Below are positions 7,876 through 15,445 of a stretch of 43,487 bases of DNA, one piece after another. The position numbers and the translations under genes are program-made. The DNA is from Arthrobacter castelli DSM 16402. Its GTDB lineage: Bacteria; Actinomycetota; Actinomycetes; Actinomycetales; Micrococcaceae. The first letter of the stretch is position 1. Each line of letters opens with the position of its first letter. The notes under the pieces were generated by a model. That model did no database searches and had not been told where the DNA came from. It worked only from the letters and a program-made list of their open reading frames with translations. The stretch lies in assembly GCF_000430705.1 (NCBI RefSeq), contig NZ_AUMN01000031.1, forward strand, positions 1-43,487. The letters run 5' to 3'.

Positions 7876-9318
7876 TTAGAAGAAGAGACTCATCGGCAGG
7901 ATCAGCAACAGGGCGACGACGGATGCCACTGACACCCCGACGGATACCGACTTCAGCGCTCCTCGTACGCTCTGGCCGAGCAGCGACTGCAGCAACCAAA
8001 ACGTGTTGCTGGTGACGTGGACCATGAACAGCGAACCTGCGCCGGCCGCCAGCGCAAGCAGCACCGGCTCCAGCCCGATGGTTGCAGCAACCGGCGCCAG
8101 CAGCCCCGCTGAGGTGATGGCCGAGATCGTCACAGATCCCACGGCAATGTGCAGCACCGCTGCGATGGCCCAGACCATGATCAGTGGGGCCACCGTATTG
8201 GCGGAAAAGAAGCCCCCGAGGATGTCCCCCATTCCGGCGGCTGAAACGGTCGCGGCGAGAGAACCGCCGACGCCGGTGAGGATCAGGATTTGGCCGCTTT
8301 CCTTGAAGCCGCTGCCGATTGCCTCTTCCACACGGCTCTGTCCCATGCTGTAGCGGCCCACCAACGCGGTACCGATCAGGCCAATCAGCAAGGCAATGGT
8401 CGGTTCGCTGATCAATTTCAGCCATGAAATCTCGATCTTGGCGATCTCCAATATGGCACCGGCGGCCATCAGGACCAGGGCAAACAGCATCGGGGCGAAG
8501 AGCACCATCAGCGGAGTGCTCCGTTCCTGCCGGTCCAGCACCTGCACTGATGACGGCTCACCTGCAAGCTCCCCGTCGTTGGTATCCGCCGGGCCGCCGG
8601 CGGCGGGCGCGGGCGCTGCGCCGGACATGGCCTCTTCGTCGTCTACGGCTGGGTCGTCGTCATCTTCGACGTCGGCGATCTGGTCCTTCTCTTCATTCCA
8701 GAAGCCTCTGCGGAACAAGAAGGTCATAATGGCAATGGAGATGATGATGGTTGGCACAATGAGGATCAGCCCAAACAGCAGCATCTTTCCCAACGGGACG
8801 CCCAGCACACCGGCCAGGGCAACGGCTGCAACGCCCGGGACCATGAGCACAATGCCACACTCGAGGGAGATAGCCATCGATGTGGCGACCCGGGGCAGTC
8901 CCAGCTTGCCGATCTTCGGGGCCAGCTTTCTGGCCAGCGGGGCCGAGATGACCAGCAGCACGTCAAGGAAGATCGACTGCAGGAAGGTTCCCATCGAAAG
9001 CCCGAGTGCGTAGGGAAGTCGCTTCGGACCGAAGACATCCAGCAGCCGATCAACGAGCCGCCGGATCGCGCCCGTCTCATTGAGGATGGCTCCCATCAGC
9101 ACGCCGAAGGCGATGAGGAGACCGACGTCGGTCATAATGTCGCCGAATCCTCCGGCGATAGTTTCGACGGTCTTTGTCACTCCGAGTCCGGTGGAGAGCC
9201 CGAGATAGACAGAACCAATCACCAGTGCGATGACCGGATTGGTCCGGAATCGGACGATCAAAACCACGACCGCCAGAACGGCGACGGCGGTATTGATGAT
9301 GATAGCGATGTCAGACAT
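7876..9318 (-). CDS. GntP-family permease (gluconate/organic acid:H+ symporter)
   Basis: The roughly 480-residue integral membrane protein contains GntP-family features: an N-terminal helix pair, GGFGDIMTDVGLLIAFGVLMG near residue 70, G-A-I-L-N-E-T-G-A, and the F-L-D-V-L-L-V-I-S-A-P-L segment. Gluconate, D-glycerate and related hydroxy acids are the known substrates. About residues 250-300 form an unusually long acidic and Ala/Gly/Pro-rich cytoplasmic loop (ADVEDDDDP and more), which makes the protein longer than most relatives. The ATG at 9318 starts the first helix; an upstream in-frame extension has no family resemblance. It is the first gene of a minus-strand operon with the CoA transferase and the lyase. 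Confidence 0.9.
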   Translation of the reverse strand: MSDIAIIINTAVAVLAVVVLIVRFRTNPVIALVIGSVYLGLSTGLGVTKTVETIAGGFGDIMTDVGLLIAFGVLMGAILNETGAIRRLVDRLLDVFGPKRLPYALGLSMGTFLQSIFLDVLLVISAPLARKLAPKIGKLGLPRVATSMAISLECGIVLMVPGVAAVALAGVLGVPLGKMLLFGLILIVPTIIISIAIMTFLFRRGFWNEEKDQIADVEDDDDPAVDDEEAMSGAAPAPAAGGPADTNDGELAGEPSSVQVLDRQERSTPLMVLFAPMLFALVLMAAGAILEIAKIEISWLKLISEPTIALLIGLIGTALVGRYSMGQSRVEEAIGSGFKESGQILILTGVGGSLAATVSAAGMGDILGGFFSANTVAPLIMVWAIAAVLHIAVGSVTISAITSAGLLAPVAATIGLEPVLLALAAGAGSLFMVHVTSNTFWLLQSLLGQSVRGALKSVSVGVSVASVVALLLILPMSLFF

Positions 9319-9399
9319 ATTCTGATCCGTTCGTTTCAGGTCATTGAATCGAAGGTCCTCGCGCCGCGTGTGACCACCAGCACAGAACGGAACCCATAC

Positions 9400-9417
9400 T
9401 ATGAGCTGAATCTCATA
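9400..9417. promoter_or_regulatory. Inverted repeat upstream of the GntP operon
   Basis: TATGAG (9400-9405) and CTCATA (9412-9417) form a perfect 6-6-6 inverted repeat 82 bases upstream of the permease start. CTCATA recurs at 9518-9523. This is the right place for an operator of the operon, perhaps for the IclR protein encoded nearby, but no binding evidence exists. The rest of 9319-9550 shows no gene. Confidence 0.35.
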
Positions 9418-9550
9418 ATGTAAATCACGTGACGCTGGCGCCACACACAAAATGCTGGGCCAGGACGACCGCCATGCCAGCGGCGCCCTGGCCCGACTAC
9501 ACTCGGGGAATCACGAGCTCATAGTGGAATCATCGTCGCCCGTGCGCCTG

Positions 9551-9880
9551 TCAGTAGTATTGCGACGCATTGTCGCCCTGCCGCATGCCAATCCGCTGCA
9601 GATGGAACCGCCGCGCCAGGCGAATCACGGGACGCAACAGGAAGTCGATACTCCCGAGGACAAAGAAGGTTATCGCCCAAAATTCCAGTGGCTTGAAATA
9701 GAACAAAACACTGCCGACAAAGAAGAAGATTCCGATCAGGATGTCGTTGATGATCGACAGCGACTCGTACCGGTTGCTGATGATGATCTCATCGTGGCCG
9801 ATGTCGATTTTGACCGGCGGATCCTTGTCCGGTTCCGCGTCCTGTGCGGCACGGTCCCGGTTCACGTTGGGCTCAGTCAT
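9551..9880 (-). CDS. YrhK-like small membrane protein
   Basis: The 109-residue protein has a charged N-terminus, then the conserved IGHDEIIISNRYESLSIIND block (about residues 27-46). Two transmembrane segments follow (about 48-64 and 68-83), then a basic tail with R-P-V-I-R-L-A-R-R-F-H-L. This matches the YrhK-like domain family, whose function is unknown; it is often found next to other membrane proteins in actinobacteria. It stands alone here, downstream of nothing on its strand, with 232 bases to the permease operon. A TAAGGAGAGAAAGC stretch some 20 bases before the ATG is purine-rich but distant for a ribosome site. Confidence 0.8.
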   Translation of the reverse strand: MTEPNVNRDRAAQDAEPDKDPPVKIDIGHDEIIISNRYESLSIINDILIGIFFFVGSVLFYFKPLEFWAITFFVLGSIDFLLRPVIRLARRFHLQRIGMRQGDNASQYY

Positions 9881-10009
9881 CGATATTCAGCCTCCTGACG
9901 ACACAGCTTTCTCTCCTTACGGTAAAACCGATCCACCCATATCACAAGCAGCCTTACTTTTTCGCACGACGGGCCGGTGTGGGATGCTTGTCCGGGGAGG
10001 GAGCGGCAC

Positions 10010-10747
10010 ATGAGATTGAATCCGCGCATCAAAGACCGTGGACGCCAGCGCACTCCGGCGGGCCAAGGCACCGGAGCGTGGCTGGGGATGCTTGAACAGG
10101 GCGCGCATCTGCTGCAGGACAACGCGCCGATGCAGGGATTCAACGCCTACGTGGTCGGGTTCCACTGCGCCAAGGGCGAACCAGGCTTCCAAATGGAGGC
10201 CCACCACTACTGCCGGGTGGTCAATGACGACTTGCTGCAGTGCGTCCTGTTCGATGGAAACACCAAGGACGCCAACTTAATCGGCATCGAGTACATCGTC
10301 TCCGAACGCCTGTTCGACACCATGCCGGACGCGGAGAAAACCTACTGGCATCCCCACAATTACGAACTGCTCTCCGGCCAGCTGGTGGCACCGGGCCTTC
10401 CCGAGGCCGCGGAGAAGGCCCTGTTCAAGCTGCTGCTGAATTCCTACGGCAAGACCTGGCATACCTGGCACACCAGCAACCATGGCGGCCGCCCTGGCAT
10501 GGACCTCCCGTACGGCGACCCCAAGCTGATGTGGTCATTCAACCGTGACGGCGAATGCGACGAGGACCTGCAGCAAGACCGTGACACTGCTATGGAACTC
10601 GACACTGAAGCGAAGCGAGCCGACCGGCAAACGTTTGTCGAACATGCCAACCCGCAGCACGGCGTCAATGAAATGAGGGATGACTTCCCGGACTCCACGC
10701 CGATCCCCGGCGTCGTCGACATTGAGGACGCGGGCGAGGCTGGGTAG
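10010..10747 (+). CDS. DUF1264 (oil-body-associated-protein-like) family protein
   Basis: The 245-residue protein contains the DUF1264 core: M-E-A-H-H-Y-C-R-V-V-N-D-D-L-L-Q-C-V-L-F-D at about residues 62-82, then LIGIEYIVSERLFDTM, W-H-P-H-N-Y-E-L-L-S-G-Q-L-V-A-P-G, and N-S-Y-G-K-T-W-H-T-W-H. The family is known from plant oil-body-associated proteins and occurs in some bacteria and fungi; its activity is unknown. Clustered conserved His and Cys residues suggest metal binding, which is inference. ATG 10010 is chosen because GGGGAGGG lies six bases upstream; an in-frame GTG at 9977 lacks this. The acidic, Asp/Glu-rich C-terminal 40 residues are likely disordered. It converges with the RelA/SpoT gene. 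Confidence 0.85.
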   Translation: MRLNPRIKDRGRQRTPAGQGTGAWLGMLEQGAHLLQDNAPMQGFNAYVVGFHCAKGEPGFQMEAHHYCRVVNDDLLQCVLFDGNTKDANLIGIEYIVSERLFDTMPDAEKTYWHPHNYELLSGQLVAPGLPEAAEKALFKLLLNSYGKTWHTWHTSNHGGRPGMDLPYGDPKLMWSFNRDGECDEDLQQDRDTAMELDTEAKRADRQTFVEHANPQHGVNEMRDDFPDSTPIPGVVDIEDAGEAG

Positions 10748-10766
10748 TCGTTGGTGCCCTGACCTG

Positions 10767-11792
10767 CTATCCCACGGTCGATCCTTCGAGTTGATGCAAC
10801 CGGTACTCCAACTTATCTCTCCTCCGGCCGTCTTCGCCGAGATCTTCGGTCCGATCTATGTAATCGTGCTTCCAGCGGTTTAGAAGAAAGTCATCAACAA
10901 TTCGTACATGTCCGGGGTCGAATTTGTACTTGATCCTGTCCCTGATGAATTGCCAATCGGCGGATCCCAGGATTGACGAGGCCTTACTGGCTGTGGTGAC
11001 TCCATTCGCATTGAACAGCTCCACAAGCCACCCGTATTGCTCCATCTTGCTCCGGGGATTATCCGGCAAATTACCCTCCAGTATCGTCAGCAGCCCACTT
11101 CCTGTAAGCACATCGTCGTCATCGTCGATGGGGACCTCGCCCTCAGCCTTTTGCCCCGACACCATCTTATTGATTTCGGTGAACTGCTGATCTGCCAGTT
11201 CGATCAGACCCGATGCCAGGGTGAACGCACGATTTATCTCGGGGCGCGCACGGCTGGCCGCCTTGTACCGCACATCGTGCTCAAACTCAGCCCAGGCGTG
11301 CTGCAAGACTGTCCGAACCTGAACCTCGAACCGCTGCCCTGTGTAGGCGGAACATCCGTTGGGAGGCTTGGTCTGGCCAATCTGCAGAACCAAGTGCTGC
11401 CCTGAATACCCAAATTCGCCCTTGCGTTTCTGCTCGGAAGTCTTGTCAACATGCTCAATCTCATTGAAACTTCCGCGAAGCGCCGCCATTGCCAGTTCGA
11501 CGTCTTCGTTGAGATAGGTAATCACTCGAAGTCCGATAATATCGTCGATGTCGTCGGTCCCATTGATATACTTCGGAGATCCGTCGGAAAGGGTGCGGCT
11601 TAGTTTACGGCGGAGAGACTTACTCTCTTTCACCCGCTCGTCGACCACGTGATAGTTGAGCCCATCATCATCCAACCGGGCTCTCACAGCCGCGAGTATC
11701 GCTTTGGACGCGCTCTTGTACTTGCTGTCATCGTCCGAATATTCGCGCATCCATTTGTCTACGTCGGCTTGGTGCGCAACCGGCTCCTCCAT
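10767..11792 (-). CDS. RelA/SpoT-domain alarmone synthetase with C-terminal extension
   Basis: The 341-residue protein has an N-terminal helix, then all key synthetase motifs. R53-V-K55 with K63 would bind ATP, D84 in D-I-I-G-L-R would bind magnesium, G-Y129-S-G-Q-H133 forms the guanine-stacking G-loop, and E146-V-Q-V-R-T-V-L-Q-H155-A-W-A supplies catalytic residues. There is no hydrolase (HD), TGS or ACT domain, so it is a small alarmone synthetase type enzyme that makes (p)ppGpp or a pyrophosphorylated relative. Unlike housekeeping RelP/RelQ (about 210-230 residues) it has about 140 extra C-terminal residues with an acidic DDDDD stretch. Sampled 60-base lines in the gene are 45-58% GC, below its neighbours. 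Start at 11792 is chosen for GAGGGG upstream. A stand-alone toxin-like synthetase is possible. Confidence 0.88.
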   Translation of the reverse strand: MEEPVAHQADVDKWMREYSDDDSKYKSASKAILAAVRARLDDDGLNYHVVDERVKESKSLRRKLSRTLSDGSPKYINGTDDIDDIIGLRVITYLNEDVELAMAALRGSFNEIEHVDKTSEQKRKGEFGYSGQHLVLQIGQTKPPNGCSAYTGQRFEVQVRTVLQHAWAEFEHDVRYKAASRARPEINRAFTLASGLIELADQQFTEINKMVSGQKAEGEVPIDDDDDVLTGSGLLTILEGNLPDNPRSKMEQYGWLVELFNANGVTTASKASSILGSADWQFIRDRIKYKFDPGHVRIVDDFLLNRWKHDYIDRTEDLGEDGRRRDKLEYRLHQLEGSTVG

Positions 11793-11825
11793 AATCGACC
11801 ACCCCTCAATGCGGCATTGATTCAT

Positions 11826-11850
11826 CCATATCCAGTTTGATCGAATATGG
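11826..11850. promoter_or_regulatory. Inverted repeat upstream of the alarmone synthetase
   Basis: CCATAT (11826-11831) and ATATGG (11845-11850) form a 6-13-6 inverted repeat 34-58 bases before the start at 11792, inside an AT-rich 60-base stretch that probably carries the promoter. It may be an operator or coincidental. Confidence 0.25.
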
Positions 11851-11918
11851 GTCATAACAACATATCGGTAAGGACTATCGGCCACGCAGCCGCGACGAGT
11901 GGGCCTACGCCGCGGTGG

Positions 11919-13154
11919 CTACGACTGCATGTCCTCTCCAACAATCCGCCGCCGCCCGGCCCGATATCCAAAGACGGCTCCAAGCACGCCGACGACGAGG
12001 AACATCACCCCCGCGGCGGTGAACGTCCCGGTTCCCTCGTACAGCACCCCGACCAGCAATGTGCCGGATGAGCCAACGCCGTAGCCGACGCCCTGCATCA
12101 TGCCGGACAGGTGGGACGCTGTTGCGGCGTCGCGGGTGCGCAGCACGATCATGGTCAGCGCCAGCGCCGTCATGCTTCCCTGCCCGAGGCCCAGCATGGC
12201 GATCCAGACCCAAATCAGTTCCAACGGCCCGAAGATGCTCAACGCGAAACCGCCACCGGTGAGCAGCGCGATCACCAGATTGATGGTCCGCTGGTCGTAG
12301 CAGCGGGCGGCGATGGCGGGAGCCAGGAAGGAACCGGCCACCTGCAGCAGGATGGAGACGGCGACCATCAGTCCCGCCGTGCCGCCGTCGACCCCGCGTT
12401 CGCGCAGGATCGGCGCCAGCCACGCGAAGACGCTGAACGACATCATGGCCTGCAGAACCATGAAGATTGTCACTTGCCAGGCGGTGTGCGAGCGCCACAC
12501 CGACGGCCCGCCCACGGCCTTGGAGATTCTGGCCGGCTTGCGGCGCAGGGCCAGTGGCGCAAACAGCAGGACGACGACGGCGGCCGGCAGCGTCCAGGAG
12601 AACAGCCCGAATTGCCACGATTCTGTGGCGGCGTAGATGGGATGCGTGAAGCCGGCCCCCAGGGCGGCGGAGGCGCAGATCGCACCGGTATAGAGCCCGC
12701 TCATCGTTCCCAGCCGGTGCTGGAAATCCCGTTTCACCAGCGAGGGAAGCAGTACATTGACGACCGCGATCGCCGCACCACAGGCAATGGTTCCGGCCAG
12801 CAGCGCCGGCGCCGCGCCGAGTCCGCGGGCCGCAAGTCCGGCGGTCAACACGACCATGGCGGCCAGGATCACCCGTTCCGCGCCGAACCGCCGCGACAGG
12901 GAAGGAGCCGCGGGCGCACAGACACCGAGCAGCAATACCGGCACGGTGGTCAGCGCACTCACCAGCGCCGCAGACATACCGGTGGCGGAGGTAATCTCGG
13001 GCAGGATCGCCGAGAAGCTGGAATACAACGTGCGCAGGTTGAGCCCGATCAGCACGATACAGACCGCGAGGTAAACCAGTGCACGTCCGGTATTAAGATG
13101 CGATGAGCCGGCTCCGGGAGTCGGCTTCGCACCCGACTGCCTCAATCTGTCCAC
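11919..13154 (-). CDS. CynX/NimT-family MFS transporter
   Basis: The 411-residue protein has 12 predicted membrane helices. The first carries G-L-N-L-R-T-L-Y-S-S-F-S-A-I-L-P-E-I, the N-L-R-x motif that marks the CynX/NimT group of the major facilitator family. S-R-R-F-G-A-E-R follows in the helix 2-3 loop. Relatives move cyanate, 2-nitroimidazole or unknown anionic compounds, sometimes outward. The GTG start at 13154 has GAGGG eight bases upstream. It lies 102 bases downstream of the siderophore-interacting protein on the same strand and could be read from the iron-regulated promoter. Export of a siderophore or of its degradation product is one speculative reading. Confidence 0.87.
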   Translation of the reverse strand: MDRLRQSGAKPTPGAGSSHLNTGRALVYLAVCIVLIGLNLRTLYSSFSAILPEITSATGMSAALVSALTTVPVLLLGVCAPAAPSLSRRFGAERVILAAMVVLTAGLAARGLGAAPALLAGTIACGAAIAVVNVLLPSLVKRDFQHRLGTMSGLYTGAICASAALGAGFTHPIYAATESWQFGLFSWTLPAAVVVLLFAPLALRRKPARISKAVGGPSVWRSHTAWQVTIFMVLQAMMSFSVFAWLAPILRERGVDGGTAGLMVAVSILLQVAGSFLAPAIAARCYDQRTINLVIALLTGGGFALSIFGPLELIWVWIAMLGLGQGSMTALALTMIVLRTRDAATASHLSGMMQGVGYGVGSSGTLLVGVLYEGTGTFTAAGVMFLVVGVLGAVFGYRAGRRRIVGEDMQS

Positions 13155-13256
13155 CAGGAAACCCTCAATTCGTCTGCTGCAGGGATACCGTATCGCAGCG
13201 GCACGGTGATGGCGCCAATGAGACGTCCGGAGAAACTTCCGAGCGCGGTCGGGGTC

Positions 13257-14084
13257 CTACACCGGGGCGATGACGCCCACGGGTTCGCGCTTTTCGGCCT
13301 GGAATCGCAGTTCGTCGCGGCCCAGTGCCCAGTAGGCGGACAGCGAGAGCTGGTCCCGGGTGACACCGCGTTCCTTAAAGATGGACCGCAATGACTTCAT
13401 TGCCCCACGCTCGCCGTGGGCAAAGATCTGGGTCCCCTCGGCCTGCCATTCCAATCGGCTCACCGCTTCGGGCAGCAACGGCTGCGTGCCGGGGACAGCA
13501 CCATCGCGGTACAGCCACTGCACCCGCAGCCCCTCAGGCTTCACCAGAGAGATGCAGTCTTCCGGCCCGTCCACTTCGAGCAGCACATCTCCCTGGGCAT
13601 CGGCGGGCAATGCCTCCAATGCGGCGGCGATAGCGGGCACGGCGGAGTCATCGCCGACGAACAGGTGCCGCTCTGCAGCCGGATCCGGAGCATACTGCCC
13701 GCCGGGGTCGCCGAAGACCAGCCTGTCCCCCGGCGTCGCCGACACCGCCCATGGCCCCGCCAGCCCTTCGTTGCCGTGGACGACGAAATCAATGGCCAGC
13801 CGCTGTGCCGCCGGATCCGACCACCGCACGGTGTAGGTGCGCGTGGTCGGAAGGTCCTCGGGCGGCAGCACTTCCCGCAGCGCAGCCATGTCATACGGAG
13901 GCTCGAGGCCGAGTTCGGGCCGGGTGAAGTAGATCTTGACGTACTTGTCGGTTGCGTCTTTGTCCTGGAAGGCCGCATAACCTGGTCCACCCGCAATCAG
14001 GCGGACTGTGTGCGGGTTAATCCACTCGGTTTCCTGCACGGTGAGAATGGTTTGCGGCCGTGCGGGGCGCGAATCGCTGGTCAT
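13257..14084 (-). CDS. Siderophore-interacting protein (FAD-linked ferric reductase type)
   Basis: The 275-residue protein follows the ViuB/YqjH layout. The FAD-binding barrel contains T-R-T-Y-T-V-R (about residues 82-88), then DFVVHGNEGLAGPWA and the G-D-x-x-x-x-G-D-P-G-G motif. A NAD(P)-binding domain follows with L-F-V-G-D-D-S-A-V-P-A-I (about 141-152), then FAHGERGAMKSLR and the late S-A-Y-W-A-L-G segment. The family reduces ferric siderophores in the cytosol to free iron. GAGGA lies seven bases before the ATG, and a strong iron box sits 66-84 bases upstream, so expression should rise under iron limitation. No siderophore importer is adjacent. Confidence 0.93.
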   Translation of the reverse strand: MTSDSRPARPQTILTVQETEWINPHTVRLIAGGPGYAAFQDKDATDKYVKIYFTRPELGLEPPYDMAALREVLPPEDLPTTRTYTVRWSDPAAQRLAIDFVVHGNEGLAGPWAVSATPGDRLVFGDPGGQYAPDPAAERHLFVGDDSAVPAIAAALEALPADAQGDVLLEVDGPEDCISLVKPEGLRVQWLYRDGAVPGTQPLLPEAVSRLEWQAEGTQIFAHGERGAMKSLRSIFKERGVTRDQLSLSAYWALGRDELRFQAEKREPVGVIAPV

Positions 14085-14149
14085 GCATCGTCCTCGGTTG
14101 GGGTCCGCCTCCGACGTCGGGCGGCCAGAGCCACCTTAGCACCGCCTGG

Positions 14150-14168
14150 TTAGGTAACCCTAACTTTG
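14150..14168. promoter_or_regulatory. DtxR/IdeR iron box
   Basis: TTAGGTAACCCTAAC followed by TTTG (14150-14168) differs from the first 15 bases of the 19-base DtxR/IdeR consensus, as I recall it, at only two central positions. It lies between the siderophore-interacting protein gene and the stop of the M20 hydrolase, directly before the former. Fe(II)-loaded DtxR/IdeR would repress transcription here. Confidence 0.8.
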
Positions 14169-15422
14169 TTACCGGACGAACTCACCGGCCAGCACCCGGC
14201 CGGCCACCTCGGTCAGCATCCGCACCCCGTCCAGCATGTCCTCGTCGCTGGTCAACTCGCGCTCGTTGTGCGAAATGCCTTCGACGCTGGGGACGAAGAG
14301 CATGATCGTGGGGACGATGTCCTTCAGATTGGTGGAGTCGTGCCCGGCCAGCGTCCGGACGGTGCCATGGCTGAGTCCGAGTTCGTCGGCGCTGGCTGCG
14401 GCGAGCTCCATGCCTGCCTGGTCGTAGGCCTTCGCATCCCAGATGTGCTCCGCCCCGCGCTCAATACGCACGTCGGCCCGCTGTTCGATGTCGGCAATCC
14501 GGCGATGCAGTTCGGCGTCGGCGGCGGCCAGCACGTCGGCGTCGGTGCTGCGCACGTCCACCAGCAGCTTGACCTGGCTGGCCACCACCACCGGCGAATT
14601 GGGAAAGACGGTGAACTCACCGCAGGAGGTGATGACCATGTGGTCGTCGGTGCTGTGTTGCTCGGCGATTTCCCGGGCGGCCACCACCAGCGAGGAGGCC
14701 CCCAGCAAGGCGTCGTGGCGGTCGGCGATAACGGTGGCACCGGTGTGGGCCTGCTCGCCGTGCACCACGAACTCGTACTTGTTGGCGCCCCAGGTCGATT
14801 CGACCAGCCCGATGGTCAGTCCGGCATCCTCCAGCGACCGGCCCTGTTCGATGTGGATCTCCGCGTAGCATGCGATATCCAGGGTGAAGTCGCCGTGGGT
14901 GCCGATATCCTCAAGGGCCTGCTGGACCGTCACTCCGTGCGGGTCGGTGGTCTGCAGCGCCTGTTCGGCGGGCAGTTTTCCGGTAAACACCGAGCTGCCC
15001 ATCATTGAGGGTTTGAACCGGCATCCTTCCTCGTTGAACCAGTTGGCCACTGCGATGTTGAGCGCCGGCGTCCGGCCCTCGGCCGCCAGCCGCCCGGCAA
15101 GCCGGAGTGCCGCGTGCGCGCCGGCCAGCACCCCGTAGGCCCCGTCGAATCGTCCGCCGAGAGGCTGCGAGTCCAGATGGGAGCCGAGCACCAGGTACGG
15201 CGCACCGGGGACCAACTGAAGCAGCGCAAATTGGTTCCCCACCTCGTCGTAGTGGACGTCGAAGCCGTGCCCTTCCATCAGCCCGCGGAACCAGGTGCGG
15301 GATTGGCCGTCCACGGGCGTCGCCGCCTGCCGGTCCACGCCGCCTCCGGCGGTGGCACCGATCGTGCTCAGCGACCTGAAGTCTGCAAGGAATGCGTCGT
15401 CCGGGGGCGTTTCATATGCCAT
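14169..15422 (-). CDS. M20-family Zn-dependent amidohydrolase (allantoate / N-carbamoyl amino acid hydrolase type)
   Basis: The 417-residue protein shows the M20 di-zinc pattern of the hydantoinase/carbamoylase branch. H82 is in G-S-H-L-D-S, D93 in F-D-G-A-Y-G, E131-E132 in N-E-E-G, H190 in E-I-H-I-E-Q-G and H385 in S-H-N-E. The Y-A-E-I-H-I-E-Q-G and A-H-T-G-A-T dimerisation segments are typical of allantoate amidohydrolase, beta-ureidopropionase and L-N-carbamoylase. AAGGAG lies six bases before the ATG. It is the last gene of a minus-strand operon after an MHS transporter and a YtcJ-like amidohydrolase, opposite a PucR regulator. Substrate within the carbamoyl/ureide class is undetermined. 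Confidence 0.92.
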   Translation of the reverse strand: MAYETPPDDAFLADFRSLSTIGATAGGGVDRQAATPVDGQSRTWFRGLMEGHGFDVHYDEVGNQFALLQLVPGAPYLVLGSHLDSQPLGGRFDGAYGVLAGAHAALRLAGRLAAEGRTPALNIAVANWFNEEGCRFKPSMMGSSVFTGKLPAEQALQTTDPHGVTVQQALEDIGTHGDFTLDIACYAEIHIEQGRSLEDAGLTIGLVESTWGANKYEFVVHGEQAHTGATVIADRHDALLGASSLVVAAREIAEQHSTDDHMVITSCGEFTVFPNSPVVVASQVKLLVDVRSTDADVLAAADAELHRRIADIEQRADVRIERGAEHIWDAKAYDQAGMELAAASADELGLSHGTVRTLAGHDSTNLKDIVPTIMLFVPSVEGISHNERELTSDEDMLDGVRMLTEVAGRVLAGEFVR

Positions 15423-15445
15423 TTCTTCTCCTTTGGCTGCTGTCT

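Noticed and set aside
7832-8425. Long N-terminal extension of the CoA transferase frame into the permease gene
   Set aside because: The extension overlaps the clearly coding GntP gene on the same strand and has no family similarity; the ATG at 7831 has a good ribosome site.
9319-9450. 44-residue N-terminal extension of the GntP permease
   Set aside because: The extension lacks family similarity, crosses the inverted repeat at 9400-9417, and the normal first helix starts at the ATG at 9318.
10010-11792. DUF1264 gene as antitoxin partner of the RelA/SpoT protein
   Set aside because: The two genes are convergent, not an operon, and DUF1264 is a conserved stand-alone family.
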